Positions 20,201 to 28,113 of a stretch of 64,000 nucleotides of DNA are shown here, piece after piece. Made by a program: the position numbers and the translations under genes. The notes under the pieces are model-generated. The model had not been told where the DNA came from. It worked only from the letters and a program-made list of their open reading frames with translations, and searched no databases. Within the stretch, counting starts at the first letter, position 1. Each line of letters starts with the position of its first letter. This DNA comes from Pyramidobacter porci (lineage in GTDB: Bacteria > Synergistota > Synergistia > Synergistales > Dethiosulfovibrionaceae): NCBI RefSeq assembly GCF_009695745.1, contig NZ_VUNH01000001.1, forward strand, positions 248,001-312,000, in the 5' to 3' direction.

Positions 20201-23200
20201 CTTGCATTAGCACCGTTTCCAAGAGCCACAACACCGCGAACGTACGCCTTCGCGCCGTTACCCAAAGCAACGGATTCACTTCCGCTCTGCGAGTTGGCGC
20301 CGATCGCGACGCCGCTGTTGCCGCTTTGTGATTTAAGGCCAATGGCGACGCCGTTGTTCGTCTCGACCTGTGACTCGGAACCGATGGCAATGGAGTCGCT
20401 TCCTTTTGCTTTACTCGATACGCCGATCGCAATGGCCTTTGCTCCTGTAGCCCCGTCGTTGTTCCAGTTGGTGCTGGCAGGGGAGGCGCTGTCATCTGCG
20501 TTGACGGAAAAATAGTGCACGCCGGCCGCCGTCTCTACCATTGCGGCCACGGCCTTGAGCTGAGCCACGTTGACGGCGTCGGTGTTCTCCGTGCCGGCCG
20601 CGACGCCGGTGATCTGGCGGTTAAACGGGGAGGCCCAAGATTCGTTGCCGCCTGTCGTCCGCCCGACGGCAACGGCGCTTCTTGTGTATGCAGCGGTATC
20701 CTGCACTGCTGTATCGCTGCCCATATAGACCGAGGTTTTGTCGGCCACGGGATCGCGGTCGGCGACGCTGTAGCTGCCCAGGGCCACAGCATCCGTTTTG
20801 TTGCTCACGGCCCGTATGCCTAGCGCGACAGAGGCAATTACCTCTCCGGGATGATCCTTGACTCCGGCAATAGCATCTGTTCCAATAGCAATGGAATCGT
20901 TTCCCAAAGCGCCCTGATACCGGTAATCCTGCCCTTCAGTCATGCGGCCGATCGAAATGCCTCCCATTCCGGCCGCGTGCGAATCGAGTCCAAAGGCCAC
21001 CGAAGAAGCGCCTATGGCACGGCTCTTCCGGCCGACGGCTATAGCCGAGTCTCCCGTAGCGCCGTCGTTGTTCCAGTTGGTGCCGTCGGGAGAAGCGCTG
21101 TCGTTAGCGCTGACGGAGAAATAGTGCACACCGCCGCCAGACGCCGTGCCAATGGCCGCTTTCAGCTGGGCCACGTTGACAGCGTCCGTATCCGAGGAAC
21201 CGGCCGCCACGTTGATGATCTGCCGGCGGACGGAGGAACTGCCCACGCTGACCGCGCCGTCCGTGGCCTTGGTGGCGTTGATGGCGTTCTGCTGCGCGGT
21301 ACCTGCGGTAGAAGGGATATATACCGAAATCCCTGACGGGTCCCAGTTGTTACGGTCCGCCTTGCTGCCCGCGCCCAAGGCCACGCCGCCCTCCGCCGTT
21401 GCCGAGGCTTGATACCCCAACGCGGACGCTTTTTGCACGTTGGCATTGGCCTCCGCGCCGATCACCGTAGCGTATTGGCTGGAGCCGGTAGCTTCCGCTT
21501 GGGCGCCGACGACGACCACTTTCTGTTGGCTTCCCTCGGTCTTGGCCTGATATCCCAGCGCCATGCTCTGAACACCCGTCACGCTGGCTTCCTGCCCGAT
21601 GGCAATCGGAGCTCCGTCATTACCGGAAGAATTGGTCGCCGTCGCGTTTTTGCCGATGGCAATGCCGCCTTCTTGGGCGTCAACTTTGGCGGAATTACCG
21701 ATGGCGATGCCGCCGCCTCCTTCTGTAGAACTCGATGTCACGCTGGCGGAGGGGCCGATGGCCAGACCGTCGCCGCCGACATTGCTGCCTGTGCCGATAG
21801 CAATCGCATTGGCATGGGCAGAGCTAGCGATGGTCGCCCCCTTGCCGAAAGCGATCATGCCGCCGGTCTGGTTGGATTCGACCTTCGCGCCGCTGCCGAT
21901 GGCGATGCTGTCAGCTCCGCGGGTCACAGTGCCGGAAGCGCCGATAGCGATGTTGTTTCCCAGCGCCGACAGATCCGTGGAGGCTTGATAGCCGATCACG
22001 ACGTCCCCTGTTCCCCGGGCCTGGGCGCTGACACCGGCAGCCAGCGCATTGCCGCCGGTAGCTCCGCTGTTGTCATAGTTGGTATCGGAAGCCGGAGTAG
22101 TGGAATTAACGCTGTAATCATGGACTCCTGTAATTCTGTAATTCTGCCCGTTGATCTTCAAATCCGTCAGTTCCGCGTCTGCGGTATAAGCGGCGCCATT
22201 GTTGGCGATAACCGAAGCTCCCACCGGAATGTCAAATTGCCCCTCCGTAACCACGTCTCGGAATTTCAATTTACCGTCCGTATCAATATATTGTTCCTTT
22301 ACGACCGCTCTGTTGGCAAAGCGGATTTTACGGTCTTCCCCGTTCGTGCCGCCGACACCTGTGACATTAACGGTCCCGGGCACATCTGCGCCGCCGTTCG
22401 TATCCAGAGCGATCGTCCCGCCTCCGGCAATCGGAGCTACGTCGATTTTTTTCAGGTCGTCTTCATGAAGCTTCAAATCGTTTTCTTTCAGCTCATTGAT
22501 GATATTGTTGAACTGATGCATGGTCATGCTGCTCAAAGGCGCGTTGGGATCTACGACCTCCGTCGCCCAATAGCTGTAATATTTTTTGCTGACAGGGTCC
22601 TGCGCGGTCATCAGCACTTCGTTGTTGAAACCGAAAACCTTACCGCGGTAGATATCATTCCCTGCGGTGTCATTCGTAAACACTCCGAGAAGAACTTCCC
22701 AGGCATTTGTCCCCTTATTCCAATGCCTGATCGCATACAATGCATCATTGGGCACCACCTTGCCATTCAAGCGGTAGGTATTGGTGTCCCCTATGTCTTT
22801 GGTTACTTCTTTAAAGTGATTATTGAACAAATCGGGGTTGATTTTTCCGGTGACGGGATTTCTTGTATCCCCCACCCATTTCCCGTCAATCTCCATAACA
22901 TAGCCGGAATCAGTAAGCGGCCTGTACGCACTGCTGTTTACGCCGCCCGCATAGGCCCCCGCCTCGCCTTTATTCAGACTCTTCTCATTCAAGGTCGTTA
23001 CCCCGGCGTAAGAAATAAGAACCTGGGTATCGGAAAGCAAGCCGCCGTCGTCTGCGTTCGCGTCGATCTTATAGGTGCGGATCAGATTCGGAGTCGTCGA
23101 GAGAGAATGCCGGTAATCCTGCTCGACGAAAATGGTATAGCCGTCGCGGACGTAGTACCATTCCTGCAATCCTCCAGAGACCTGCATGGCCGTATAGTTA

Positions 23201-23520
23201 TGTACGGCTCCGCTGGGATCGGCAAATTGCTTTGTCATCTCCCCCGGCACCGGTTGGTTCGGACCTATATAAAGAGCAACATACTGCCCCTGCATGGTAA
23301 TTTCATTATCACCCGCGCCGCCCTGTACGTAGGCTCCAGCCGGCATAATCCCCGCTTTTCCGGTCGTCAGCATAAGCGCCAGAAGCAGAGCCGTCCCCGT
23401 CTTCACAACCCCGCCAGGTATATTGCCGCTCGTCGTTTTGCCGCCTCGTTTCACCAACTCGGAAACAACCACATGGCAATTCCTTACCTTGCTCCAGATG
23501 ACCTTGTAAATCTTATTCAT
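14212..23520 (-). CDS. Giant trimeric autotransporter adhesin (YadA-like)
   Basis: A surface adhesin of about 3,102 residues. It begins with an ESPR-type extended signal ([20 protein letters not shown]) and a hydrophobic core (about 40-60). A non-repetitive beta-rich N-terminal region follows to about 480. YadA head repeats (SIAIGS-, GVALG- and VVIGY-type) occupy about 480-1155 in three blocks, each ending in a stalk motif such as [19 protein letters not shown] (near 775, 975 and 1170). A long coiled stalk runs to about 2,945 with Gly-rich collagen-like G-K-D-G inserts near 2,020-2,080, 2,190-2,280 and 2,460-2,550. The C-terminal YadA anchor is about 2,950-3,025 ([18 protein letters not shown] to GLTWKIGR). 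Unusually, about 75 more residues follow the anchor, ending in a coiled coil. The ATG at 23520 has AAGGAGA upstream; an ATG at 23547 would precede the signal. Confidence 0.95.
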   Translation of the reverse strand: MNKIYKVIWSKVRNCHVVVSELVKRGGKTTSGNIPGGVVKTGTALLLALMLTTGKAGIMPAGAYVQGGAGDNEITMQGQYVALYIGPNQPVPGEMTKQFADPSGAVHNYTAMQVSGGLQEWYYVRDGYTIFVEQDYRHSLSTTPNLIRTYKIDANADDGGLLSDTQVLISYAGVTTLNEKSLNKGEAGAYAGGVNSSAYRPLTDSGYVMEIDGKWVGDTRNPVTGKINPDLFNNHFKEVTKDIGDTNTYRLNGKVVPNDALYAIRHWNKGTNAWEVLLGVFTNDTAGNDIYRGKVFGFNNEVLMTAQDPVSKKYYSYWATEVVDPNAPLSSMTMHQFNNIINELKENDLKLHEDDLKKIDVAPIAGGGTIALDTNGGADVPGTVNVTGVGGTNGEDRKIRFANRAVVKEQYIDTDGKLKFRDVVTEGQFDIPVGASVIANNGAAYTADAELTDLKINGQNYRITGVHDYSVNSTTPASDTNYDNSGATGGNALAAGVSAQARGTGDVVIGYQASTDLSALGNNIAIGASGTVTRGADSIAIGSGAKVESNQTGGMIAFGKGATIASSAHANAIAIGTGSNVGGDGLAIGPSASVTSSSTEGGGGIAIGNSAKVDAQEGGIAIGKNATATNSSGNDGAPIAIGQEASVTGVQSMALGYQAKTEGSQQKVVVVGAQAEATGSSQYATVIGAEANANVQKASALGYQASATAEGGVALGAGSKADRNNWDPSGISVYIPSTAGTAQQNAINATKATDGAVSVGSSSVRRQIINVAAGSSDTDAVNVAQLKAAIGTASGGGVHYFSVSANDSASPDGTNWNNDGATGDSAIAVGRKSRAIGASSVAFGLDSHAAGMGGISIGRMTEGQDYRYQGALGNDSIAIGTDAIAGVKDHPGEVIASVALGIRAVSNKTDAVALGSYSVADRDPVADKTSVYMGSDTAVQDTAAYTRSAVAVGRTTGGNESWASPFNRQITGVAAGTENTDAVNVAQLKAVAAMVETAAGVHYFSVNADDSASPASTNWNNDGATGAKAIAIGVSSKAKGSDSIAIGSESQVETNNGVAIGLKSQSGNSGVAIGANSQSGSESVALGNGAKAYVRGVVALGNGANASVGNSVAIGSSSTADRGTAAPNDVYLNDDANVQATVKGDLGALSIGSAAGTRQIVNVAAGKEDSDAVNVAQLKAVNNKVEQNSTDITALQGGFTVSGATGAKQTITLGGTTKQNIQFVGEANKIDVTVVNAADGAKVTVSANPNLGTNIDISNNSAITNLDNRVTANAGNITNNATNITKLQGGFDLKAGTTTSNVALGGTKPTVEFATTDDTMTVGLAGTKVTYGIDKTKLVQNITGDVINQINNTTTNPVINISAKFGVTAESGAQKTVTLAKDTEPTVKFEGDGTYIKSAMTADGVKYNLDTTALNNAITNNTTVNQNKTDITNLQAGFNVKAGANQGAIQAGNTLEFAGKNYVETEYDSAAKKMTIGLDDATKTKIDNISTTIGAAAKWTIQDAESTPGTKVIDSVTPLVVTGADGVTTKVTAGGLTIGLDGAALGNTINNSSTVINNVEAKFKIADAGTGTQTITADKTGTQTIKFEGDGSLIESEVGSNGVKYKVNATELNTAITNNATVQQNKTDISTLTTTVNNHTTDISNLKGGFTVSNEAGTKQDITLGGTAKQNIQFKGETDKIAVEVANAADGATVTVKADPKLGETIDISNNTTVNALKAGFDLKAGGTTNNVALGGATAPTVEFATADDTMTVGLAGTKVTYGIDKTKLVQNITGDVINQINNTTSNPVTNIDGKFKVSDGTSANTKTLTIGKSGVPEIQFKGETDKIAVEVAGTDSIPVVTVKADPKLGETIDISNNSSITNINNTIDKGLDFGGDSGAKINKKLGEQLNIKGGATADLTENNIGVASDGTQLNVKLKKDIDLGATGSVTTGATVINNGGLTINGKTYVTNAGLNANDQKIANVANGSDPTDAVNYGQLTAQIANSKTILKDGHNTTVEGEGTAANPYKVNVKDDLVLGKAGADGKDGSIGINGKDGQSVVIHGKDGISIKGEDGKDGVTIYAKDGADGTEGKIGLTGPKGSDGKNAHADIGINAGPASLDPAKNLSATEMTRIYYTDEKGDHQVATMDDGLKFAGNTGEVTKKLNGIMTIKGTGAKADTEYDTSNVRTIVDSNGNLLVGLDKNLKSETITVGKDGKDGKIGVAGANGKDGVTIWSEGPAGQDGADGHIGLNGKDGASADIHVHEGAPGVDGAPGTTLTRIVYEDKDGNTHDVATLDDGMKYGGDTGAVIKKHLNEQVNVIGGIADASKLTDDDNIGVVSDGSNNLKVRLAKDLNLGAEGSLTINGKTYANKDGLNANSQKIVNVADGAVDSSSTDAVNGSQLYKATTGITAKGLIFGANSGADVTNKLGSTVKIQGAGAEDDDKYSGENLKTKIAQDSDGNTTIDILLNKNLKAESITVGKDGKDGKIGVAGANGKDGVTIWSEGPAGQNGVDGHIGLNGKDGASADIHVHEGAPGVDGAPGTTLTRIVYEDKDGNTHDVATLDDGMKYAGDDGQSDASKVIKKKLNSTLDIVGGADATKLTDANIGVNNDDGKLKIQLAQNLNLTNAGSLTIGDTLLNSSGLTITGGPKITKTEVNMGGLQITNVRSGGDVDTNAANIGDVKKAIENASSNLTDKGFALSADDSGTVSRKLGESVHVAGDGVNTETKVVTETSGEKKLVVALKNELKFDVTGTTNKLTINKDGKGTINGLTNTTWNPLTITSGQAATEDQLKAVDDKIAAVSADTLKSWDAQIDGVKVKTVSKNDNVLNFKTGSNIKLSNDSGALKIGVVDAPTFTGKVTAKGFDATGNKVVNVAKGEVSQTSADAVNGSQLWGVSSSVSNHFGGGSTINVDGSVSAPTYNIRGGTYHNVGDALSAVDKQFTNVYNNFGNVYNQMGELRGSIKTTGALGSALSALKPMHYDPVEPSQLMAGFGAYKGEYALALGFAHYVKEDFMVHAGVSVSHHGESMANAGLTWKIGRKEDKEKIPARYRSGPMNSVYVMQKENAELQAQVASLKRTNVQQAETNALQSQEIAELKAMQAELRANMEEMRRLLRASRR
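15867..16140 (-). repeat. Internal near-identical repeat of adhesin, copy 2 (274 bp)
   Basis: This segment of the adhesin gene is nearly identical to 16671-16944 at a constant offset of 804 bases, without insertions or deletions. It encodes a module of collagen-like glycine triplets followed by [20 protein letters not shown]. It suggests recent duplication or gene conversion and could recombine to shorten or lengthen the stalk. Confidence 0.85.
16671..16944 (-). repeat. Internal near-identical repeat of adhesin, copy 1 (274 bp)
   Basis: Partner of the 15867-16140 repeat. Differences are scattered single bases only (for example the codons around 16845-16865, where the sister copy reads differently). 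It encodes the same collagen-like stalk module. Confidence 0.85.
18168..18303 (-). repeat. Internal near-identical stalk repeat of adhesin, copy 2 (136 bp)
   Basis: Matches 19461-19596 at an offset of 1,293 bases with few substitutions. It encodes the stalk segment [20 protein letters not shown] and the following [20 protein letters not shown]. Confidence 0.8.
19461..19596 (-). repeat. Internal near-identical stalk repeat of adhesin, copy 1 (136 bp)
   Basis: Partner of 18168-18303. The protein differs at only one or two residues across the segment, for example EFATTDDTM here against EFATADDTM in the sister copy. Confidence 0.8.
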
Positions 23521-23554
23521 AAATGCACTCTCCTTAGGCAATATCATAAAATAA

Positions 23555-23585
23555 GCCGAAGAATCACGTTCTTCGGCCGTTTTTT
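23555..23585. terminator. Terminator-like hairpin in the adhesin leader
   Basis: A perfect 9-bp stem, GCCGAAGAA (23555-23563) with TTCTTCGGC (23569-23577), and a 5-base loop. On the adhesin (minus) strand it is followed by TTATTTTAT, a credible U-run, 35 bases before the adhesin ATG. On the plus strand it is followed by CGTTTTTT. In adhesin transcription it would act as an intrinsic attenuator. Confidence 0.65.
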
Positions 23586-23605
23586 CCGCAAGGTTTCGTT
23601 CGCAT
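23564..23605 (-). CDS. Possible 13-residue leader peptide of the adhesin gene
   Basis: A short ORF ([13 protein letters not shown]) within the adhesin 5' leader. It has a purine-rich GGGAGAGGAG directly upstream of its ATG. Its TGA stop codon occupies the loop of the terminator-like hairpin at 23555-23577, so a ribosome reaching the stop would melt the hairpin's 5' arm. That geometry resembles translation-coupled attenuators. The ORF is very short, and chance cannot be excluded; the coding claim rests on position and ribosome-binding site only. Confidence 0.35.
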   Translation of the reverse strand: MRTKPCGKNGRRT

Positions 23606-23632
23606 GGCTCCTCTCCCGTCGCAAATTTTTCC

Positions 23633-23671
23633 GCTGCTTTCTCAGGACTCTCCTGATGCAGCCCTTTGGGC
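23633..23671 (-). promoter_or_regulatory. Nested hairpins in the adhesin 5' leader
   Basis: In the adhesin leader, CAGGA/TCCTG (23643-23655, 3-base loop) sits inside GCTGC/GCAGC (23633-23637 with 23658-23662). A small GCCC/GGGC hairpin (23661-23671) adjoins it. Together they form a compact structure 30 to 70 bases upstream of the leader ORF. Confidence 0.45.
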
Positions 23672-23775
23672 TTGTTTCAAATTTCTTCGAAGAATGGGAG
23701 CCGTCGTTCATAATTTCGTTGAATGCAAACTGATAACTCTCGTATATTCAAATTGTAATTAAATTGTAGACGGAT

Positions 23776-23804
23776 ATCATATCATCCCTCTCTCCGCGCG
23801 TAAA
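23776..23804 (-). promoter_or_regulatory. Putative promoter of the adhesin gene
   Basis: Read on the minus strand: TTTACG (-35, 23804-23799), a 17-base spacer and TATGAT (-10, 23781-23776). Transcription would start near 23769, giving a leader of about 250 bases before the adhesin ATG at 23520, which is unusually long for this window. Confidence 0.45.
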
Positions 23805-23905
23805 GATATCTCACTGTTTATTCTTTCCCTTCCGCGCTCGGCCGTGCAGACTGGAACGACTCTGCATAGCGGCGGATGTCCGAAGGGAACCTGCCGAGCT
23901 CGAAA

Positions 23906-23952
23906 AAGAAGGCGCCGGACGTTTTCGAAATGAAAATGTCCGGCGCCTTCTT
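23906..23952. terminator. Strong hairpin upstream of the divergent promoters
   Basis: A 15-bp stem, AAGAAGGCGCCGGAC (23906-23920) with GTCCGGCGCCTTCTT (23938-23952), extended by GTTTTC/GAAAAT pairing. On the minus strand a TTCTTTTTC run follows. It sits between two divergent genes, where no gene end calls for a terminator. Confidence 0.6.
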
Positions 23953-24137
23953 CATTGTAGCCTCAGTGGATTTATTCCGCTTTTTCCTCTTCGTCTGGCG
24001 GCGGGTGCTTCAGGCGCGGAACGACGAGCGAAGAGCATCGCTGGCTTTTGATCCGCTTTTAGTTTATACTGAAGGCACTCAAGCCGGGAGACGGCATACC
24101 TATCGGCGCGACCGGCGCGCCGCGACAGGAGAGAATC

Positions 24138-25127
24138 ATGACGACGAGAGACGAAGTGCTGGGGATCCTTATGCGTTCGCAGGGGCGATACGTTTCGGGC
24201 GAAGAGCTGGCCCGCCGCCTTTCGCTCAGCCGCAACGCGGTCTGGCGGGCGGTGAAGTCGCTGCGGGACGAAGGCTGCTCTATCGACGCCGCGACGCGGC
24301 GCGGCTACTGCCTGACGGGCACGCCCGACCTGCTGTCGCCGCAGGCGGTCGAAAAGCATTTTTCGCGCCGGGCCCCTTGCTGGGACGTCGAAATCCGCAA
24401 AACCGTGACCAGCACCAACACGGTGCTCAAGGAAATGGCCGAAGGCGGCGCGCCGGAGGGGAAGATCCTCGTCGCCGTGGAGCAGACGGCCGGAAAAGGG
24501 CGCATGAACCGCCGCTTTTATTCCCCCGCCGGCAGCGGCGTTTACATGAGCCTGCTGCTGCGCCCGTCGTGCGGGCCTGCGGAATCGCTGTACATCACCA
24601 CGGCGGCCGCGGTCGCCGTGGCGGAGGCTGTCGAGAGCGTCGCGGGGGGGGAAGTACGGATCAAATGGGTCAACGACGTCTATCTGCGCGGCAAAAAAGC
24701 GTGCGGCATCCTCACCGAAGCGGCTTTCGACATGGAGACGAAACGCCTCGCCTACGCGGTGCTCGGCATCGGCGTCAACATGCGCCCGCCCGCGGGGGGC
24801 TTCCCCGACGAGTTGGAGCCGATCGTGACCAGCGTCTTCGGCGAAGCGGATTACGATCCCGAGAAGCGCAACCGGATCGTGGCCGAAATCGTCGAACGCT
24901 TCTGGCGCTTCTACGAAAATCTGGGCGAAAAACCGTTCCTGAAAGGCTATCGGGACCGTTCGTTCCTGACGGGCAAGGACGTTTACGTCGTCAGCGGGGC
25001 GGAGCGCCGCCCGGCGCGCGCGCTGGACATCGACGACGAGTTCCGGCTGCACGTGCGCTACGAGGACAGCGCCGACGAATATCTGCAGTCCGGCGAGGTT
25101 TCCGTGAAGCCCCGCGGCACAGCATAA
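24138..25127 (+). CDS. birA: Bifunctional biotin-protein ligase / biotin operon repressor
   Basis: It activates biotin to biotinyl-AMP and attaches it to biotin carrier proteins, and represses biotin genes through an N-terminal DNA-binding domain. It is 329 residues, the bifunctional (class II) length. A winged helix-turn-helix covers about 1-60 (EELARRLSLSRNAVWRAVKS). The catalytic domain has TSTNTVLKE, the nucleotide-binding loop EQTAGKGRMNRRFYSP (the usual GRGRRGRxW is altered to GKGRMNRRF) and IKWVNDVYL with the conserved lysine. The C-terminal SH3-like domain is SFLTGKDVYVVSG. A run of eight G (24644-24651) lies inside the gene. The ATG follows AGGAGAG. The likely client in this window is a carrier partner for the carboxyltransferase at 54017-55528. 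Confidence 0.95.
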   Translation: MTTRDEVLGILMRSQGRYVSGEELARRLSLSRNAVWRAVKSLRDEGCSIDAATRRGYCLTGTPDLLSPQAVEKHFSRRAPCWDVEIRKTVTSTNTVLKEMAEGGAPEGKILVAVEQTAGKGRMNRRFYSPAGSGVYMSLLLRPSCGPAESLYITTAAAVAVAEAVESVAGGEVRIKWVNDVYLRGKKACGILTEAAFDMETKRLAYAVLGIGVNMRPPAGGFPDELEPIVTSVFGEADYDPEKRNRIVAEIVERFWRFYENLGEKPFLKGYRDRSFLTGKDVYVVSGAERRPARALDIDDEFRLHVRYEDSADEYLQSGEVSVKPRGTA

Positions 25128-25129
25128 AA

Positions 25130-25172
25130 AAACGGCGGGACGGGGAGCTTTTTTCCCGGTCTCGCCGTTTCC
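25130..25172. terminator. Bidirectional terminator between birA and the pgs operon
   Basis: AACGGCG...GAC pairs with GTC...CGCCGTT, flanked by A-rich and T-rich stretches, with a loop of T residues. It occupies the space between the birA stop codon and the end of the minus-strand gene at 25175. Confidence 0.75.
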
Positions 25173-25174
25173 TT

Positions 25175-26215
25175 TTAAAAACTCCATCTTTTGTAAACCG
25201 CCATGACGGCGACGAACGCCGCGAGGCAGGCCAGCGAAGCCCAGAGGCTGCGCGCGCCGTGAAAAACCGCGCCGGGCGGCGCGTCGAACGGCACGCCGTT
25301 GGCGGCGGCCAGCCCCTTGACGTTCAGCAGGTGCACGACCGGATAACCGGCCTGCAGCGCCCGGCCGATCACGCCGCTGCCGGCGCTGCCGGAGCGGTGC
25401 AGGCCGGGGCGCAGGCGCAAAATGTCGTTGCCGGGGCCGAGGTTGCTCTCCGAGCCGCCGATGCTGACGAGCGCTTTCGCATGATGCTGCGCGAGCAGAT
25501 CCACTTTCCATTGGATCACCTCTTCGAGGGAATCCTTGACGACCAGCGGCACGCGGTTTTCGTCGGCCGCGGCCCGCAAGAGTTCCAGCGCCTCCGGCGG
25601 GAGGCCGCCGCCGACGTCACGGCCGCCGCCGGGCGTGTAGGCGTACGCCTGCGTGCGCAGGAAACCGGCCGCGCGCAGTTCCTTCTCGAGCGTCGGCCAG
25701 GGAAAGCGCGGATCGTTGGCGCCCCAAGTCGACGAGCCCAGCGAGACCACGAGCAGCGGCCGCGCGCCGAGCGATTCCAGAGCTTTCAAAACGTTGAAGG
25801 CCATGCCCGGGAACGACGACGACGAATAGACGGCCACGCAGTCGCCGGGCTGCACGTTAAGCGATTCCATCCAGCGGCGCACCACTACCGACCAGCGCGG
25901 GTCGCAGGCCGTGCGTTTCGCTTCGAGCGCGCCGAGCGTCGTGCTGAGGGGGCTCCATTCCAGGCCGATGAACCCTGTCCGGTAGGGATCGTCCTCTTTT
26001 TCGAACTCGCTGCCGCGACTGACGCGCAGATCGTACAAAAAATTCTGCGCCTCGCGCACGGAGCTCATCAGCTTCCGCTCCTGAACCGACGATCCGCCGC
26101 CGGCCCAGAACCAGAGCGCGGCCGAAACGGCGGCCAGCGCCAGCAGAAGCAGCCGGTTGCGCCGGACGGCGGCGCGCTGGCGCTTTTTGTATTCTTCAAG
26201 CTCGGCCAGCTTCAT
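25175..26215 (-). CDS. pgsW: Poly-gamma-glutamate system protein (PgsW-like)
   Basis: A 346-residue protein of the TIGR04332-type poly-gamma-glutamate system family, by context and overall architecture. It has an N-terminal cytoplasmic stretch (MKLAELEEYKKRQRAAVRRN), a transmembrane helix (about 21-40), a large extracytoplasmic domain with GDCVAVYSSSSFPGMAFN and ALVSIGGSESNLGPGND, and a C-terminal transmembrane helix (about 320-340, LWASLACLAAFVAVMAVY). Its start overlaps the pgsC stop (ATGA), so it is the last gene of a coupled pgsB-pgsC-pgsW operon. Its biochemical role is not known. It may handle or anchor the polymer at the membrane; that is inference. Confidence 0.75.
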   Translation of the reverse strand: MKLAELEEYKKRQRAAVRRNRLLLLALAAVSAALWFWAGGGSSVQERKLMSSVREAQNFLYDLRVSRGSEFEKEDDPYRTGFIGLEWSPLSTTLGALEAKRTACDPRWSVVVRRWMESLNVQPGDCVAVYSSSSFPGMAFNVLKALESLGARPLLVVSLGSSTWGANDPRFPWPTLEKELRAAGFLRTQAYAYTPGGGRDVGGGLPPEALELLRAAADENRVPLVVKDSLEEVIQWKVDLLAQHHAKALVSIGGSESNLGPGNDILRLRPGLHRSGSAGSGVIGRALQAGYPVVHLLNVKGLAAANGVPFDAPPGAVFHGARSLWASLACLAAFVAVMAVYKRWSF

Positions 26216-26649
26216 GACAGCGCGCCTCCCAGCCGGAACAGCCACTGCGACGCGAACGCCGTCAGCACGGAAACGGCCGTCAGCGCCGAAAGCGTCTCCA
26301 CGACGCCCTGGCGCTGGATGTCGGCGGCGATCAGGCCGGGGATGACCCAGCCCAGCCACGGCAGCGGTTGCACGAAGTTCCCGGCGGCCAGGCGAAACGC
26401 CAGAGCCATCAGCATGGCCCAGCCGACGCGGGCGCGGCCGTGCAGGCCCCAGCGCCTGACGGCGAATTCGAGAAGCGGCCAGATCAGCAGCGCGGCGAGC
26501 AGGCTGACGCCGACGCGGAGCGGGCTGTACAGCGTCAGCGCGATCGTTCCCGCGGAAACGAGCCCGCCGCTGCCGTATCCGGTGCGCCAATCGCAGATCA
26601 TGGAGACGGCGATGCCGATGCCAATCGTGAGAATGCCGAGATCGTTCAC
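26212..26649 (-). CDS. pgsC: Poly-gamma-glutamate biosynthesis protein PgsC/CapC
   Basis: A 145-residue integral membrane protein with about four to five hydrophobic helices (GILTIGIGIAVSMIC, LVSAGTIALTLY, VGVSLLAALLIWPLLEF, PWLGWVIPGLIAADI, VLTAFASQWLFRLG). The pattern, including GLVSAGTIAL near the N-terminus and PGLIAADIQRQG near the C-terminus, matches PgsC/CapC. PgsC partners the ligase PgsB in polymerising glutamate at the membrane. The GTG start overlaps the pgsB stop (GTGA), and its own stop overlaps pgsW (ATGA). Confidence 0.85.
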   Translation of the reverse strand: MNDLGILTIGIGIAVSMICDWRTGYGSGGLVSAGTIALTLYSPLRVGVSLLAALLIWPLLEFAVRRWGLHGRARVGWAMLMALAFRLAAGNFVQPLPWLGWVIPGLIAADIQRQGVVETLSALTAVSVLTAFASQWLFRLGGALS

Positions 26650-27641
26650 AGGTGAAGCCCTCCTTCTTCGGCGGTCAGTTTGAGCGTCAGCGGCAAGCCG
26701 TAGACCGTGTTGCCGCAGCCCATCCAGCGCGCGCCGTCAAGGCGGCGGGCCAGTGCGTTCACGTCGCCGCCGCGCCAGAAATCGCAGCGCAGCCGCGCGC
26801 GCGGCGGCCGGTCGCCGATGATCAGCACTTCGCGCCAGGGATGTTCGCGCATCCAGCCCTCGAAGCAGCGGAAGCGGTCGACGCGGTCGGAACGGTGGTT
26901 GAAGAGGACGCCCGTCTCTTCCCGCCGCCAGCCCGTGGAGCGAAACAATTCTTCCGTCGTGACGACGTCGTTGGCCGAAAACGCGAAAGCCAGCTCTCCC
27001 CCTCCGACGCCGAGCACGCGGAAATCCGCGAGATCGGGCGGCAGGTTTTTCATGGCTTCGAGACAGAGTCCTTCGTCGAGGCCGCAGAAACGGCACGCCG
27101 CCAGCGCCAGCCCCATGTTGGCGCTGAGGTGCGGCGGCAGGCCGGGGAGCTTTTGCGCCGGCAGGACGGTGAGATTTTTTTCTTCCGCGAGGAGCCGCAT
27201 AGCGGGATTTTCCGCCAGTTCCGCCGGGACCGCGACGACGCTGCCGCGCGGCAGCGCGCGCGACAACGCCCGCAGCACGTTGGGCTCCCCCGGCCCCCAA
27301 AAGGCTTCGTGGTCGGGGCGGACATTGGTCAGCACGGTGACGGCGGGTTTCAGCCACAGCGCGCACAGGCCCTGCAGCTCCGGCGAGACGGCGCTGTTTT
27401 CCAAAACGACGGCTTCGGCGTCGGCGGGAAGCGAGCGCAGCCACCATTTCATCTCGGAGATGTTGGCGCCGCTGGGGCGCAGGATCGAGCGCTCCGAATC
27501 GGGGCCCAGTTCGCGCGGCACGACGCCGGTGATGCGTCCGTAAGCGCGCCGGCCGCAGCCGCGCAGCGCCGCGTGAATCAGGCGGACGACGCCGCTTTTG
27601 CCGCGGCTGCCCGTGACGGCGACGCGAATGGCAGCGGGCAT
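26646..27641 (-). CDS. pgsB: Poly-gamma-glutamate synthase PgsB/CapB (Mur-ligase fold)
   Basis: An ATP-dependent amide ligase of 331 residues that polymerises glutamate. The P-loop GSRGKSGVVR is at residues 11-20, near the N-terminus as in PgsB. Further Mur-ligase-type motifs are VLENSAVSPELQ, VLTNVRPDHEAFWG and FNHRSDRVDRF. The protein is somewhat shorter than Bacillus PgsB (about 390 residues). The ATG follows AGGAGGAG. It is first in the pgsB-pgsC-pgsW operon. No pgsA/capA (metallophosphatase-like) or capD gene is adjacent, so export or anchoring must use other components or differ from the Bacillus system. Confidence 0.88.
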   Translation of the reverse strand: MPAAIRVAVTGSRGKSGVVRLIHAALRGCGRRAYGRITGVVPRELGPDSERSILRPSGANISEMKWWLRSLPADAEAVVLENSAVSPELQGLCALWLKPAVTVLTNVRPDHEAFWGPGEPNVLRALSRALPRGSVVAVPAELAENPAMRLLAEEKNLTVLPAQKLPGLPPHLSANMGLALAACRFCGLDEGLCLEAMKNLPPDLADFRVLGVGGGELAFAFSANDVVTTEELFRSTGWRREETGVLFNHRSDRVDRFRCFEGWMREHPWREVLIIGDRPPRARLRCDFWRGGDVNALARRLDGARWMGCGNTVYGLPLTLKLTAEEGGLHL

Positions 27642-27672
27642 GTTTCACTCCTCCTTACGGTACAAGCGACCG

Positions 27673-27692
27673 AAAATTCCCAAAAATTCCCA
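27673..27692 (-). repeat. Tandem 10-bp repeat upstream of pgsB (possible operator)
   Basis: Two exact, adjacent copies of AAAATTCCCA (27673-27682 and 27683-27692; TGGGAATTTT on the coding strand), 32 to 51 bases upstream of the pgsB start. The period of one helical turn would place two protein subunits on the same face of the DNA. No partner regulator is known. Confidence 0.45.
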
Positions 27693-27695
27693 ATG

Positions 27696-27735
27696 AAAAA
27701 CTGCCGCCGAGCCGGAAGATCTCGCGGCAGTTTTT
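27696..27735 (-). terminator. Terminator after rsfS
   Basis: On the minus strand AAAACTGCCGCGAG pairs with CTCGGCGGCAGTTTTT, followed by a U-run. It lies 8 bases after the rsfS stop and separates the upstream gene cluster from the pgs operon. Confidence 0.85.
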
Positions 27736-27742
27736 TCGTTTT

Positions 27743-28096
27743 CTAGTCGCGGCTCTCGTAACGCTGGATCGGCACGTCGCCCCACAGGCGCTCCACCTTG
27801 TAAAACTCGCGGGCTTTGACGCTGAAAATATGGATCACGAGGTCGCCCGCGTCGATCAGCGTCCACTGGGAGCTCATCGCGCCTTCGACGCGGTAATCCG
27901 CGCGCAGCCTGTCGAGGCAATCGGTGACGGCGTTGACGAGCGCGCTCATGTGAACGTCCGAGTTGCCCGAGGCGACGATGAACCCGTCGGCCAGCGGCGT
28001 GACCGCGCCGACTTCCATCGAGACCACGTCCAGCGCTTTTTTGTCGAGGAGCGCGCCGACGATCTCCTCCTGGATCTTGCCAATGTTTTCGTTCAT
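27743..28096 (-). CDS. rsfS: Ribosome silencing factor RsfS
   Basis: A 117-residue protein that binds ribosomal protein L14 and blocks subunit joining when nutrients are scarce. Family motifs are visible: DVVSMEVGAVTPLADGFIVA, GNSDVHMSALVNAV, and WTLIDAGDLVIHIFSVKARE followed by the YKVERLWGD end. The ATG at 28096 is preceded by AAAGGAGT and starts in the family register (MNENIGKIQEE). It lies 17 bases after the LCP gene, in the order obgE, nadD, LCP, rsfS. Confidence 0.95.
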   Translation of the reverse strand: MNENIGKIQEEIVGALLDKKALDVVSMEVGAVTPLADGFIVASGNSDVHMSALVNAVTDCLDRLRADYRVEGAMSSQWTLIDAGDLVIHIFSVKAREFYKVERLWGDVPIQRYESRD

Positions 28097-28113
28097 GAAA
28101 TGACTCCTTTGAT

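Larger units (their letters stand above)
23521..24137. other. 617-bp divergent intergenic region between adhesin and birA
   Basis: The longest non-coding stretch in the window. The adhesin side (23521-23804) holds a promoter, nested hairpins, a short leader ORF and a terminator-like hairpin, annotated separately. The middle (about 23690-23830) is AT-rich, with a tandem ACAATTT repeat on the minus strand. A hairpin lies at 23906-23952. The birA side (23953-24137) shows only a weak -10-like TATACT (24065-24070) with no good -35. No protein gene can be supported on the birA side. Confidence 0.7.

Noticed and set aside
21409-23733. A 774-codon open frame on the plus strand opposite the adhesin N-terminus
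   Set aside because: The adhesin reading frame on the minus strand has signal, head repeats and anchor; the plus frame has no recognisable domains and no start signals.
23876-26683. A 935-codon open frame across birA and the pgs operon
   Set aside because: It overlaps one gene in another frame and three on the opposite strand, all of which have clear families, and shows only Arg-rich low-complexity sequence.
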